Assembly: GCF_021800405.1 (NCBI RefSeq)
Contig: NZ_CP084550.1
Location: 310,001-374,000 of the forward strand
Direction of reading: 5' to 3'
Source of the DNA: Arthrobacter sp. FW306-07-I
GTDB lineage: Bacteria > Actinomycetota > Actinomycetes > Actinomycetales > Micrococcaceae
Length of the DNA stretch: 64,000 bases
The notes beneath the pieces are model-generated. The model did no database searches. It had not been told where the DNA came from and was given only the letters and a program-made list of their open reading frames with translations. Shown piece by piece: positions 35,198 to 43,502 of the stretch (within the stretch, counting starts at the first letter, position 1; each line of letters begins with the position of its first letter). The position numbers and the translations under genes are program-made.

Positions 35198-35237
35198 CGC
35201 AACTGGCCTGCCATCGGAGGGTGGCAGGCCAGTTGCG
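35198..35237. terminator. 16-bp perfect hairpin
   Basis: CGCAACTGGCCTGCCA (35198-35213) and its exact complement at 35222-35237 form a stem with an eight-base loop, just downstream of the epimerase stop (minus strand) and upstream of the TetR start. There is no T-run, so it may work with Rho or act as an RNA 3'-end stabiliser. Confidence 0.65.
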
Positions 35238-35252
35238 GCGGAGTCCGTGGGC

Positions 35253-36275
35253 TCAGGCTCCCTGGCGCGCCCAGCCGGTGAGCTTGTCGGAAAGCTGCAT
35301 GTAGGCCTCGTCCACCTGCTGCAGTTCCGGGTGGCTGTCGTACCACTCAATAATCTCCCGGGCGCCGTCCGCGAACGGGATGGTGGCGGTGTAGTCCGGC
35401 ACCAGCGATTTGATCTTGGTGTTGTCAAAGACCACCGAGTGGGACCGGTCGCCCAGGAGGTTGGAACCCAGTTCCTCGTCATGGGCGGCGATGGTTTCGG
35501 ATGCCACATGTACCAGTTCGGGTTCCCGGACCCCCGCTGCCCGCGCGAACAGTTGGTAGATCTGGTTCCAGGGCAAGTACTCGTCCGAGGTGATGGTGTA
35601 GCTCTCGCCCACCGCCTGCGGCCTGCCGAGCAGGCCGACGAAGGCCTTGGCGAAGTCCTTGCTGTGCGTCAGCGTCCACAGCGAGGTGCCGTCGCCGTGG
35701 ACCATGACCGGAAGGCCGTTGCGCATGCGGTGGATGTCCGTCCAGCCGCCCATCATGGCGATCTTGGTGCGGTCGTAGGTGTGCGATGGCCGGATGACCG
35801 TCAGGGGAAAGTCATCCTCCCGGTAGGCCCGGAAGAGCAGCTCCTCACACGCGATCTTGTTCCGGGAGTACTCCCAGAAGGGGTTCTTCAACGGCGTGGA
35901 CTCACGGATCGGCAGCCTGGTGGGCGGCTTCTGGTAGGCGGAGGCGGAGCTGATGAAGACGTACTGCCCGGTCCGCTCCCGGAACAGCTCCATGCTGGCC
36001 TGCGCCTGGTCGGGGGTGTAGGAGATAAAGTCCGCGACGGCGTCGAACTCCCTGCCGCCCAGCACCTCCCGGACGGCCGCTGCATCACGGACGTCGGCGT
36101 GGAGCACTTCCGTGCCCTCCGGGACAGGCCGGGTGGACTGGCCGCGGTTCAGGATGGTCAGCCGGTGCCCCAGCGCGACGGCACGCTCTGCCGCCGCCGC
36201 GCTGATGACTCCCGTGCCACCGATGAACAGGATGCTCCTCGGCGCCACCGTATCGGCAGCGAATTGGGTTACCAC
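35253..36275 (-). CDS. NAD-dependent epimerase/dehydratase family protein
   Basis: A 340-residue extended SDR. The nucleotide site is SILFIGGTGVISAAAAERAV (GxxGxxx form), the Ser-Tyr-Lys centre shows as SSASAY and EYSRNKI, and the remainder resembles sugar-nucleotide epimerase/reductases, though the substrate is unclear. The GTG start overlaps the end of the upstream reductase by seven bases, so it is the third gene of a reductase operon. Confidence 0.83.
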   Translation of the reverse strand: MVTQFAADTVAPRSILFIGGTGVISAAAAERAVALGHRLTILNRGQSTRPVPEGTEVLHADVRDAAAVREVLGGREFDAVADFISYTPDQAQASMELFRERTGQYVFISSASAYQKPPTRLPIRESTPLKNPFWEYSRNKIACEELLFRAYREDDFPLTVIRPSHTYDRTKIAMMGGWTDIHRMRNGLPVMVHGDGTSLWTLTHSKDFAKAFVGLLGRPQAVGESYTITSDEYLPWNQIYQLFARAAGVREPELVHVASETIAAHDEELGSNLLGDRSHSVVFDNTKIKSLVPDYTATIPFADGAREIIEWYDSHPELQQVDEAYMQLSDKLTGWARQGA

Positions 36276-37240
36276 GCGTAGTCTTCCGGCGCCGTGCGGT
36301 GTCCCGGGAAGATGTCGTCCAGGCGCTTAAGCGCGTCTTCGTCAAGCGAGACGTCCAGGGCGCGGATGGCGGCATCCAGTTGTTCCTGGGTGCGGGGGCC
36401 CACGATCGGAGCCGTGACCGCGGGCTGGTGCAGGAGCCACGCCAGGGCGACGTCGCCGGGTTCGTGGCCCAGCTCGTCGGCAAAGTCCTCGTACTGGCGG
36501 ATCTGGTCCTGGTGCTTCTTCAGCGTTTCGGCGGCCCGTCCTTCGGTGCGCCGCACGCCCTCGCGTTCCTTCTTCAGCACGCCGCCCAGCAGCCCGCCCT
36601 GCAGCGGTGACCAGGGGATCAGGCCCAGGCCATACTGCTGTGCCGCCGGGATGACCTCCAGTTCGAGCTCGCGGCGGAACAGGTTGTAGATGGACTGTTC
36701 ACTGACCAGGCCGTTGTAGTTGCGGCGTCGGGCGGCTTCCTGGGCCTGTGCGATGTGCCAGCCTGCAAAGTTGCTGCTGCCTGAGTACAGGATCTTCCCT
36801 TGCTGCACTGCCACCTCGATGGCCTGCCAGATTTCGTCCCACGGGGTGTCGCGGTCGATGTGGTGGAACTGGTACACATCGATGTAGTCGGTCTGCAAGC
36901 GCTTCAGGCTTGCGTCCAGGGCCCGGCGGATGTTCAGTGCTGACAACTTGGACTCGTTGGGACGGTCCGTCATGGTGCCGTAGAGCTTGGTGGCCAGGAC
37001 GGTGTGCTCGCGGCGCTCGCCGCCCTTGGCGAACCAGCGTCCGATAATTTCCTCGGTCCAGCCGCGGTGGTCAACGCCGCCATATACGTTGGCGGTGTCG
37101 AAGAAGTTGATGCCTGACTCGTGGGCGGAGTCCATGATGCTGTGGGCGTCCGCTTCTTCCGTTTGCGGCCCAAAGTTCATGGTGCCCAGGCAGAGGCGGG
37201 AGACTTTCAGGCCGGAGCGGCCCAAGTGGGTGTACTGCAT
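36269..37240 (-). CDS. aldo/keto reductase (Tas/YhdN-like)
   Basis: A 323-residue reductase starting MQYTHLGRSGLKVSRLCLGT. The tetrad is visible in FFDTANVYGG (Asp/Tyr), VLATKLYG (Lys) and YQFHHIDRD (His). It belongs to the voltage-gated K+ channel beta-subunit/YhdN-like AKR class. The frame is open far upstream but the conserved N-terminus and ATG are at 37240. It sits between two other oxidoreductases in one operon. Confidence 0.88.
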   Translation of the reverse strand: MQYTHLGRSGLKVSRLCLGTMNFGPQTEEADAHSIMDSAHESGINFFDTANVYGGVDHRGWTEEIIGRWFAKGGERREHTVLATKLYGTMTDRPNESKLSALNIRRALDASLKRLQTDYIDVYQFHHIDRDTPWDEIWQAIEVAVQQGKILYSGSSNFAGWHIAQAQEAARRRNYNGLVSEQSIYNLFRRELELEVIPAAQQYGLGLIPWSPLQGGLLGGVLKKEREGVRRTEGRAAETLKKHQDQIRQYEDFADELGHEPGDVALAWLLHQPAVTAPIVGPRTQEQLDAAIRALDVSLDEDALKRLDDIFPGHRTAPEDYAW

Positions 37241-37293
37241 GGAAAATCCTTTCGGTGGGGGAGCGGGCAGGCAGTGGTTGAGCCTGCAGGTCC

Positions 37294-38115
37294 CTACATC
37301 TGGGTGAAGGAGGCGACGGCGGGATCGGAACCAATGCGGGCGCCGGACTCCAGCGCCGTGATGGCGGCCAGTTCGTCCTGGGAGAGCGTCAGGGATGAAG
37401 CCGCGAAGTTCTCGCGGATGCGGTCCGGGTTGGCCGACTTGGGAATGACGATGTTTCCGTTGGCAAGGTGCCAGGCGAGCACCACCTGGGCAGTGGTGGC
37501 GTTGTGCGCAGCAGCGATTTCGGTGACGGCGTTTCCGTTGAGGTCTCCGCCCTGTCCAAGGGGGCTGTAGGCCTCGACAGCAATGCCCAGGCCGCGGCAC
37601 TTGGCCGCCAGGTCTGCCTGCTGGTAGCTGGGGTGGAGCTCGATCTGGTTCACGGCCGGCACAGTTTCGGCGGATTCCAGCAGGGTGTCCAGGTGGTCCG
37701 AGAGGAAGTTGGAGACGCCAATGGCACGGATCTCCTTGTTCTCGTACAGCCGCTCCATCTCCTTCCAGGCCTGGACAAAAAGCCCCTGGGAGGGGACGGG
37801 CCAGTGGATGAGGTAGAGGTCGATGAAGTCCAGGCCCAGCGCCTTGCGGCTGTTTTGGAATGCTTCCTGTGCCCTGCCCTGCTCGCCGTTGCGGAGCTTG
37901 GTGGTGACGAAGATTTCCTCGCGGGCGATGCCGGTGGCGGCCAGTGCTGCCCCCACTCCTGCCTCGTTGCGGTAGGCCGCGGCGGTATCGATGTGGCGGT
38001 AGCCTGCCTCGAGCGCATCCTCCACGGTCCGCTGGGTGTCTTCCGGCGGGACCTGGAAAACGCCGAAGCCAAGCTGCGGGATGGTGACGCCATTGTTGAG
38101 TGTCAGCTCTGACAT
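37294..38115 (-). CDS. aldo/keto reductase (AKR5-like)
   Basis: A 273-residue reductase starting MSELTLNNGVTIPQLGFG. Tetrad residues lie in HIDTAAAYRNE, IFVTTKLRN and LYLIHWPVP; GVSNFLSDHLDTLLES and IPKSANPDRI complete the signature. It is the first gene of the reductase-reductase-epimerase operon and is divergent from the MmyB-type regulator, with a 17-bp palindrome between them. It is related to the reductase at 26550 but is clearly a separate gene. Confidence 0.88.
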   Translation of the reverse strand: MSELTLNNGVTIPQLGFGVFQVPPEDTQRTVEDALEAGYRHIDTAAAYRNEAGVGAALAATGIAREEIFVTTKLRNGEQGRAQEAFQNSRKALGLDFIDLYLIHWPVPSQGLFVQAWKEMERLYENKEIRAIGVSNFLSDHLDTLLESAETVPAVNQIELHPSYQQADLAAKCRGLGIAVEAYSPLGQGGDLNGNAVTEIAAAHNATTAQVVLAWHLANGNIVIPKSANPDRIRENFAASSLTLSQDELAAITALESGARIGSDPAVASFTQM

Positions 38116-38274
38116 GGGTGTGCTCCTTCTCTGGGAGGGTGTGGCTGGAAGATGAGGTGCTGGAAAATCGGTGCCGGCTGCTCGACAGATGAGAAAGCGG
38201 TTTCCACCGGCTCACTCCTGAGCCTATGCACTTTTGGCCCCCAAGTCAGCAGGCAAAGCTGTTCCTGTTTTTCC

Positions 38275-38291
38275 TAGGACTGCCAGTCCTA
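38275..38291. promoter_or_regulatory. 17-bp perfect palindrome TAGGACTG-C-CAGTCCTA
   Basis: It lies between the divergent AKR operon (start 38115) and the MmyB-type regulator (start about 38337). The perfect 8-1-8 symmetry and the position just before the regulator make it the likely operator controlling both directions. Confidence 0.75.
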
Positions 38292-38336
38292 CCTTCGTTG
38301 TAGAGCGGGGACCCCAACGCAGGCAGAATGGTCTGC

Positions 38337-39236
38337 ATGGGTCAAAGCGCCGAGTTCGGAAAATTCCTCAAAGCCATGCGGTCCCGGTTGAGTCCGGAGG
38401 TCGCCGGGACGGGCCCCAGCACGGGTGCCCGACGGGTCCCCGGCCTGCGGCGCGAGGAAGTGGCGCGGTTGGCCGGCGTCAGCACGGATTACTACGTCCG
38501 GCTGGAACAGGGCCGCAATATCCACCCGTCCCGGACTGTCCTGGACGCGGTGGCCCGGGCGCTGCGCCTGGACAGCAGCGAGCACGCGCACATGCTGGAC
38601 CTGCTTGAGAACTGCGCCAGTGCTCCCCGTGAACCCGGTGCCGCTGCAGCACAGGGTGTCCGGCCGGCGCTGCGCCAACTGCTTGACGCGGTGGGGGAAG
38701 TGCCGGCTCTGGTGTTGGGCCGCCGCAACGACGTCCTGGCCGGCAACAGGATGGCATTCCTGCTGTTCACCGATTTCCCGGCGCTGCCGCCCGCGGAGCG
38801 TAACCTCACCCGCTGGACCATTCTTGATCCCGCCGCCCGGGAACTGTTCCGGGACTGGAAAACGGTGGCGGCCGAAGCGGCCGGATCTCTCCGCCTGGAC
38901 GTGGGCCGGCACCCCAACGATCCCCAGGCGAACCACCTGGTGGGTGAGCTGGCGGTCCACAGTGAACACTTCCGCCAGTGGTGGGCCGGACACCGGGTGG
39001 CAACCCGCGCTGCCGGCACCGTCCGGCTACACCACCCCTCGGTGGGCGACCTGGAACTGAACTTTGAAAACCTTGTCCTGCCGGAGGACCCCGACCAGAC
39101 ACTCCGGGTGTACTCGGCCCGGCCGGGATCGCCGTCGTCGGACGCCCTGGCCCTGCTGGGCAGCCTTGGCGCGGGCCCGGACCTCGGCATGGAACACGAC
39201 GCTGCCGTCGTCGCGGAAAGCGGCGAGGTGGGCTGA
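38337..39236 (+). CDS. helix-turn-helix regulator with MmyB-like ligand-binding domain
   Basis: A 299-residue protein. An XRE-type HTH occupies about residues 5-75 (GLRREEVARLAGVSTDYYVR, then LEQGRNIHPSRTVLDAVARAL), followed by the MmyB-like domain (VLGRRNDVLAGNRMAFLLFT, then WTILDPAARELFRDW). This family is common in actinobacteria next to divergent oxidoreductase genes that it represses. An in-frame ATG three codons upstream (38328) is also possible. Confidence 0.88.
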   Translation: MGQSAEFGKFLKAMRSRLSPEVAGTGPSTGARRVPGLRREEVARLAGVSTDYYVRLEQGRNIHPSRTVLDAVARALRLDSSEHAHMLDLLENCASAPREPGAAAAQGVRPALRQLLDAVGEVPALVLGRRNDVLAGNRMAFLLFTDFPALPPAERNLTRWTILDPAARELFRDWKTVAAEAAGSLRLDVGRHPNDPQANHLVGELAVHSEHFRQWWAGHRVATRAAGTVRLHHPSVGDLELNFENLVLPEDPDQTLRVYSARPGSPSSDALALLGSLGAGPDLGMEHDAAVVAESGEVG

Positions 39237-39375
39237 TCCGCCGGTCAGGGCGGCGCGTGACTGTACATTCGTCCAGCAGGAGGGGTTGATTCTGGCCAGC
39301 CGCCCATTGGTGCGGCGTGCGCCCTTTCCTAGGGTGGGAGTACGTGCTTTCCCGCCCACTTTTTGTCACCCCAGG

Positions 39376-39594
39376 ATGGTCTCAACGATGAAACGCATCG
39401 CCCTGCTGAAGGAACGCCAGGCATCCGCCGGCGCCGCCTCCACCGCCACCGGTTCGCACTGCCCTGCCTCCGGTCTTTGGAGCCCGGACCTCGATCCCCA
39501 CACGGTGCTGTCCTTCTTCGAGGGCCACGTTTTTCCCGCGTTCGACGGCGTCCCCACGGTCTGGCGACGACGCAGCCCTGGCACGGCAAACTGA
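39376..39594 (+). CDS. small hypothetical protein with a CPxSGxW motif
   Basis: A frame of 72 residues (68 if the ATG at 39388 is used). The segment SHCPASGLWSP and the ending PAFDGVPTVWRR resemble small actinobacterial proteins with a Cys-Pro-x-Ser-Gly-x-Trp start and a terminal VWR. It is followed by a terminator shared with dodecin. I cannot assign a function. Confidence 0.5.
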   Translation: MVSTMKRIALLKERQASAGAASTATGSHCPASGLWSPDLDPHTVLSFFEGHVFPAFDGVPTVWRRRSPGTAN

Positions 39595-39614
39595 GGCCTG
39601 CTTAAAAGCGAAAA

Positions 39615-39658
39615 CGGCCCGCGGCCAACGTCGACACGGACGTATTGGCTGCGGGCCG
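39615..39658. terminator. bidirectional hairpin terminator
   Basis: CGGCCCGCGGCCAA pairs with TTGGCTGCGGGCCG (14 pairs including one G-U). It is flanked by AAAA on the left, giving TTTT on the minus strand after dodecin, and by GTTGCTTT on the right. Confidence 0.8.
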
Positions 39659-39668
39659 GTTGCTTTAA

Positions 39669-39881
39669 CTAGTGCTCTTCCAAGCGGAAACCGATCTTGA
39701 TGGTGACCTGCCAGTCCGCGATCTTCCCGTCCTCCAGGTGGCCGCGGACCTCCTTGATCTCGAACCAGTCGAGGTTCCGCAGGGTCTGGGACGCCTTGGC
39801 AATGCCGTTGCGGACGGCGTCATCCACGCCCTGGGTGGAGGTGCCGACAATTTCAGAAATGCTGTACGTGTGGTTGGACAA
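39669..39881 (-). CDS. dodecin family flavin-binding protein
   Basis: A 70-residue protein, MSNHTYSISEIVGTSTQGVD onward, with LDWFEIKEVRGHLEDG and VTIKIGFRLE, the dodecin pattern. The Trp in DWFE is the flavin-stacking residue. Dodecins form dodecameric shells that store or buffer flavins or CoA. It is a single gene with its own terminator. Confidence 0.93.
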   Translation of the reverse strand: MSNHTYSISEIVGTSTQGVDDAVRNGIAKASQTLRNLDWFEIKEVRGHLEDGKIADWQVTIKIGFRLEEH

Positions 39882-40013
39882 CTTCGCTCCTCGTGATCGT
39901 CGATGCTCCCGGTTGCGGGCCGTCCCTGAAGCCTAGTAGGACACTTGGAGCGTTGAACAGGGTCAAGGGCAATTAGGGGACCCACTTCCCGCCCCGGACC
40001 TCGAGGGGAGGGG

Positions 40014-40718
40014 TTACTTGGTTTCCAGCACCAGCTGCTTGAGGTCGTCCAGGGTCTGCTGCATGTGGGCGTCCATGGCCTCCCGGGACCGCACTGCGTC
40101 GCGGGACTGCAGGGCTTCGGCGATGTTCTGGTGATGGCCAATGGCGTGCTCCTGGATTTCAGGAACGGCGGAAGTTTCGGTCCTTCGCTTTTCCAGGACC
40201 CGATGCAGCGGCTCAAACAGGACCGACACGAAGACGTTGCCGGAGGCGCGCAGGATGACGTCATGGAAGGCGAGGTCCGCCTCCACAAAGGACGCGACGT
40301 CGTTGATGCTGTGCGCGGCCTTCATTGCCGAGACGTAATTGAAGAGGGCAGTGATGTCCTCTTCGGCAATCCGTCCGGCGGCAAGCTCGCAGGCGCCCGT
40401 TTCGAGCATGCGGCGGAGTTCGATGAGCTGGATGGAGGCATCGGCGTCGTTCTTGCCCTCCGATGCTGCGCGCAGGACGGCTTCGAGTGAGGCCCAGCGG
40501 CTCAGGGGATTGACGAATGTTCCGCGGCCGCGCTCCACGCTCAGGATGCGTTGGGCCTGGAGGGTCTTCATCGCTTCGCGGACCGTCATGCGGCTGACCT
40601 CGTGGCGGGCGCTGAGTTCGTGCTCGCCGGGAACGGTGGAGCCGGGCGGGAACTCGCCTTCGATGATGCGGTCCAGCAGTTCGTCGGCCACCACGCCGAC
40701 CAGCGACTTCCTTGCCAT
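40014..40718 (-). CDS. GntR family regulator, FadR/FCD subfamily
   Basis: A 234-residue protein. The GntR winged helix is at about residues 8-72 (LLDRIIEGEFPPGSTVPGEH, SRMTVREAMKTLQAQRIL, VERGRGTFV). The FCD ligand domain follows, with metal-binding residues expected in ELRRMLETGACELAA, ADLAFHDVIL and the His of EEH/DAH segments. It is divergent from the four-carbon acid sugar operon, and two TGTCAGACA sites lie between them. Confidence 0.9.
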   Translation of the reverse strand: MARKSLVGVVADELLDRIIEGEFPPGSTVPGEHELSARHEVSRMTVREAMKTLQAQRILSVERGRGTFVNPLSRWASLEAVLRAASEGKNDADASIQLIELRRMLETGACELAAGRIAEEDITALFNYVSAMKAAHSINDVASFVEADLAFHDVILRASGNVFVSVLFEPLHRVLEKRRTETSAVPEIQEHAIGHHQNIAEALQSRDAVRSREAMDAHMQQTLDDLKQLVLETK

Positions 40719-40754
40719 GTTGTCCCCGATTCCTGCTTCCGGCTTCCGGCGGAT

Positions 40755-40774
40755 ATGTCAGACAAGTGTACTTG
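40755..40774. promoter_or_regulatory. GntR operator copy 1
   Basis: Contains the core TGTC-A-GACA (40756-40764), close to the gntR start, overlapped on its right by CAAGT-GT-ACTTG (40763-40774). The core is identical to the second copy 61 bp away. Confidence 0.65.
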
Positions 40775-40812
40775 CGCGTCTCTATGCCGTGTGCCACACT
40801 AACTTCAAATGC

Positions 40813-40829
40813 AAGATGTCAGACATCTT
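40813..40829. promoter_or_regulatory. GntR operator copy 2, perfect 8-1-8 palindrome
   Basis: AAGATGTC-A-GACATCTT is perfectly symmetric and holds the same TGTCAGACA core as copy 1. It lies 57 bp before the DUF1537 kinase start, placed to repress the catabolic operon. Confidence 0.75.
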
Positions 40830-40886
40830 ACAGTTACCTTTACATCTGGATCCGCCACCCTGGATCGCTACACAACGGAGTGCACT

Positions 40887-42377
40887 GTGACGTATGAAGC
40901 AGACGTTCTGGCCGCCTATCCGGCGGACCTCGAGATCCAAGCTGGGCTCGTAGCCGGCACGCTTGCCGCTTCCAATGCGGAGGTTCCCCGCGTCCTGGTA
41001 GTGCTCGACGACGATCCCACCGGCACGCAGTCCGTCGCAGACCTGCCTGTGCTCACCCGTTGGGACGTGGAAGACTTCGCCTGGGCCTTTGCGCACATTG
41101 CGCAGAGCACCGCCAAGCCCGCCGTTTACGTCCTGACCAACACGCGCAGCCTCGACCCGGCAGAAGCGGCAGCCCGCAATGAGGAAGTGGTCCGCAATGC
41201 GCTGGCCGCAGCAGGGCAGCAGGAAAAGCTGCGCCTCGGCTTCGTCAGCCGCAGCGACTCCACCCTCCGCGGCCACTATCCCCTGGAACCGGACGTCATC
41301 GCGGCGACGGTGGCCGAGGCCAGCGGGGAAAAGACCGACGGTGTTGTGCTGGTTCCGGCGTTCCCGGACGCCGGCCGCGTCACCATTGGCGGGGTCCACT
41401 ACATGCGCGGCGCAGAAGGCACCCTGGTCCCGGTCTCCGAAACCGAGTTCGCCAAGGACGCATCCTTCGGCTTCAGCACCTCCGTCATGGCCGACTACAT
41501 CGCAGAGAAGTCCCAAGGCCGGTTCCCCGCCGACTCCGTGATCGTCCTGGACCTGAACATCATCCGCGCCGGTGCTTCCGCGCAGGACCCCGCCATCTCC
41601 GCGAAGGCCATCGCCGACGCCATCGAGCCGGCCACCAACTCCACTCCGATCGTTGCGGACATCGTCACCGAGAATGACTTCCGCGCGCTGGCCCTGGGCC
41701 TGGAAGAAGCAGAACGCCGCGGCAAGAAACTCCTGTACCGCGTTGGCCCGCCCTTCGTCCGCGGCCGCATCGGCCAGGAAGTCCGCGCTGCACTGACCGG
41801 GGAAGAAGCATACGAGGGCAACACCCCATCAGAGGCCGGCGGCCTGATCGTAGTGGGATCGCACGTGGGCCTCACAACGCGCCAGCTCAATATCCTCACG
41901 GCGGAACACAGCTCAGCACGCATCATCGAGATCGATGTCGAAAAGCTCCTCGCCGACGAGGCGGGAGCCAAGGCCCACCTGGACCAGACCGTGGACGCAG
42001 TGGTTGAAGCCCTCCGCACCGGCGACGTCATCGTCCACACCAGCCGGCTGCTCATCAAGACCGACGACCCCGCCGAAAGCCTCCGCATTGCACGCACGGT
42101 CTCTGCCGCCGTCGTGGACGTCGTCAACCGCACCCTGAAGACCTTCCCGCCCCGGTTCGTCATCGCCAAGGGCGGCATCACGTCCTCCGACGTGGCAGCG
42201 CACGGCCTGGAAATCCGCCACGCGATTGTCCGCGGCCCCATGTTGCCCGGCATCGTCTCCCTCTGGGAACCGGTGGACGGACCCGCCAAGGGCATCCCCT
42301 ACATCGTCTTCGCCGGCAACGTGGGCGACGACGACTCCCTGGCCCAGGTCACCCGCAAACTCAGCACAACCTTCTAG
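40887..42377 (+). CDS. four-carbon acid sugar kinase (DUF1537, OtnK-like)
   Basis: A 496-residue protein of the DUF1537 kinase family, which phosphorylates keto-tetronates or similar acid sugars. The N-terminal motif LVVLDDDPTGTQSVADLPVL (about residues 38-57), FVSRSDSTLRGHYP, and the C-terminal nucleotide segments IAKGGITSSDVA and FAGNVGDDD identify both domains. The GTG at 40887 has ACGGAG six bases upstream; the frame runs further upstream only across the operator. It is the first gene of a four-gene operon. Confidence 0.88.
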   Translation: MTYEADVLAAYPADLEIQAGLVAGTLAASNAEVPRVLVVLDDDPTGTQSVADLPVLTRWDVEDFAWAFAHIAQSTAKPAVYVLTNTRSLDPAEAAARNEEVVRNALAAAGQQEKLRLGFVSRSDSTLRGHYPLEPDVIAATVAEASGEKTDGVVLVPAFPDAGRVTIGGVHYMRGAEGTLVPVSETEFAKDASFGFSTSVMADYIAEKSQGRFPADSVIVLDLNIIRAGASAQDPAISAKAIADAIEPATNSTPIVADIVTENDFRALALGLEEAERRGKKLLYRVGPPFVRGRIGQEVRAALTGEEAYEGNTPSEAGGLIVVGSHVGLTTRQLNILTAEHSSARIIEIDVEKLLADEAGAKAHLDQTVDAVVEALRTGDVIVHTSRLLIKTDDPAESLRIARTVSAAVVDVVNRTLKTFPPRFVIAKGGITSSDVAAHGLEIRHAIVRGPMLPGIVSLWEPVDGPAKGIPYIVFAGNVGDDDSLAQVTRKLSTTF

Positions 42378-42416
42378 TCCCCGCCCCAGCCCGCAAGACT
42401 TCAACGGAGAAACACC

Positions 42417-43316
42417 ATGACCAGCAACTACACCGTCACCGTCCTGGGCCTCGGCGCCATGGGCCTGCCCATGGCCACCCGCCTGGCCACCCAGCTGACC
42501 GTCCACGGCTTCGACATCGCCGAAGCCCGCCTCAAGCTTGCCGAAGAAGCCGGCATCGCCACCATCTCCAGCGCCCGCGAAGCCGCCAAGGGTGCCAATG
42601 CCGTGCTCCTGGCCGTCCGCAACGGCGAGCAGCTCAACGATGTCCTCTTCGGCGAGAACGGCGTGGCCCCGGTACTGGAGCCTGGCGCCGTCGTCATCCT
42701 CGGCAGCACCGTGGGCACCGACGCCATCCCCGCAACGGTCGCCAAGCTCGCCGAATACGGCGTGGACCTGGTGGACGCCCCGCTGTCCGGCGGGCCCAAG
42801 CGCGCCGGTGAAGGCGACCTGCTGATCGTCGTCGGCGCTTCCCCCGAGGCCCGCGAAAAGGCAGCCCCCGCCCTGGAGCTGCTGGCCTCCACGCTCACCG
42901 TGGTGGGTGACAACCCCGGCGATGGCCAGGCCCTCAAGACCGTCAACCAGCTCCTGTGCGGCGTCCACATCGCCGCCGCCGCCGAGGCCCTTGCCTTGGC
43001 CGACGCGTTGGGACTGGACCAGGCCAAGACCCTCGCCGCCCTGGAAGCCGGTGCAGCCGGCTCCTTCATGCTCTCCAACCGCGGCCCGCGCATCCTTGAG
43101 GCCTACAACGAGGAGGGCGCCGAGGTCCTGTCCCGTCTGGACATTTTCGTCAAGGACATGGGCATCGTGGGCAAGGCCGCCCGCGCCGCCGGCCTGGCAG
43201 CCCCCGTTGCCGCCGCCGCCGAGCAGCTCTACCTGCTGGGCCAGGCGCAGGGCCTCGCCGCCGCCGATGACTCCGCGGTCATCAAGGTGGTCGCCCCCAC
43301 CAAGCGCACCAAGTAA
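42417..43316 (+). CDS. NAD-dependent beta-hydroxyacid dehydrogenase (threonate/erythronate dehydrogenase-like)
   Basis: A 299-residue HIBADH-family enzyme. The dinucleotide motif VLGLGAMGLPMATRLA is at residues about 9-24, substrate motif DAPLSGGPKRAGEG in the middle, and the catalytic Lys is in ALKTVNQLLCG (near residue 174). Next to a DUF1537 kinase this corresponds to the LtnD/DenD dehydrogenases that oxidise C4 sugar acids to 2-keto-tetronate. The exact stereoisomer is not decided by sequence. Confidence 0.88.
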   Translation: MTSNYTVTVLGLGAMGLPMATRLATQLTVHGFDIAEARLKLAEEAGIATISSAREAAKGANAVLLAVRNGEQLNDVLFGENGVAPVLEPGAVVILGSTVGTDAIPATVAKLAEYGVDLVDAPLSGGPKRAGEGDLLIVVGASPEAREKAAPALELLASTLTVVGDNPGDGQALKTVNQLLCGVHIAAAAEALALADALGLDQAKTLAALEAGAAGSFMLSNRGPRILEAYNEEGAEVLSRLDIFVKDMGIVGKAARAAGLAAPVAAAAEQLYLLGQAQGLAAADDSAVIKVVAPTKRTK

Positions 43317-43360
43317 GCCAGCGCGCCAACTAAGCCATCCTCCTGCCCTTGCGGCAAAAA

Positions 43361-43401
43361 GGTACGACGACGGCGGTCCCCCCTCCGCCGTCGTCGTTAC
43401 C
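43361..43401. other. hairpin inside the C4 sugar-acid operon
   Basis: GGTACGACGACGGCGG and CCGCCGTCGTCGTTACC pair with one bulged T around an eight-base C-rich loop, between the dehydrogenase and permease genes. No T-run follows, so it is more likely an mRNA stabiliser or attenuator than a terminator. Confidence 0.6.
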
Positions 43402-43502
43402 TCCCAGCGTTGCCGGCGCAGTCCAGCAACGTTTATCCCCACCCCGCCATTCCGTGCTGCCCGCCTGCCCCCAGGCCGGCACGTCAAAGGAGGCACCTCC
43501 CC

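Noticed and set aside
36269..38215. 648-codon minus-strand frame joining two reductase regions
   Set aside because: Only the part from 37240 is conserved; upstream of it the frame is out of phase with the real reductase at 37294-38115.
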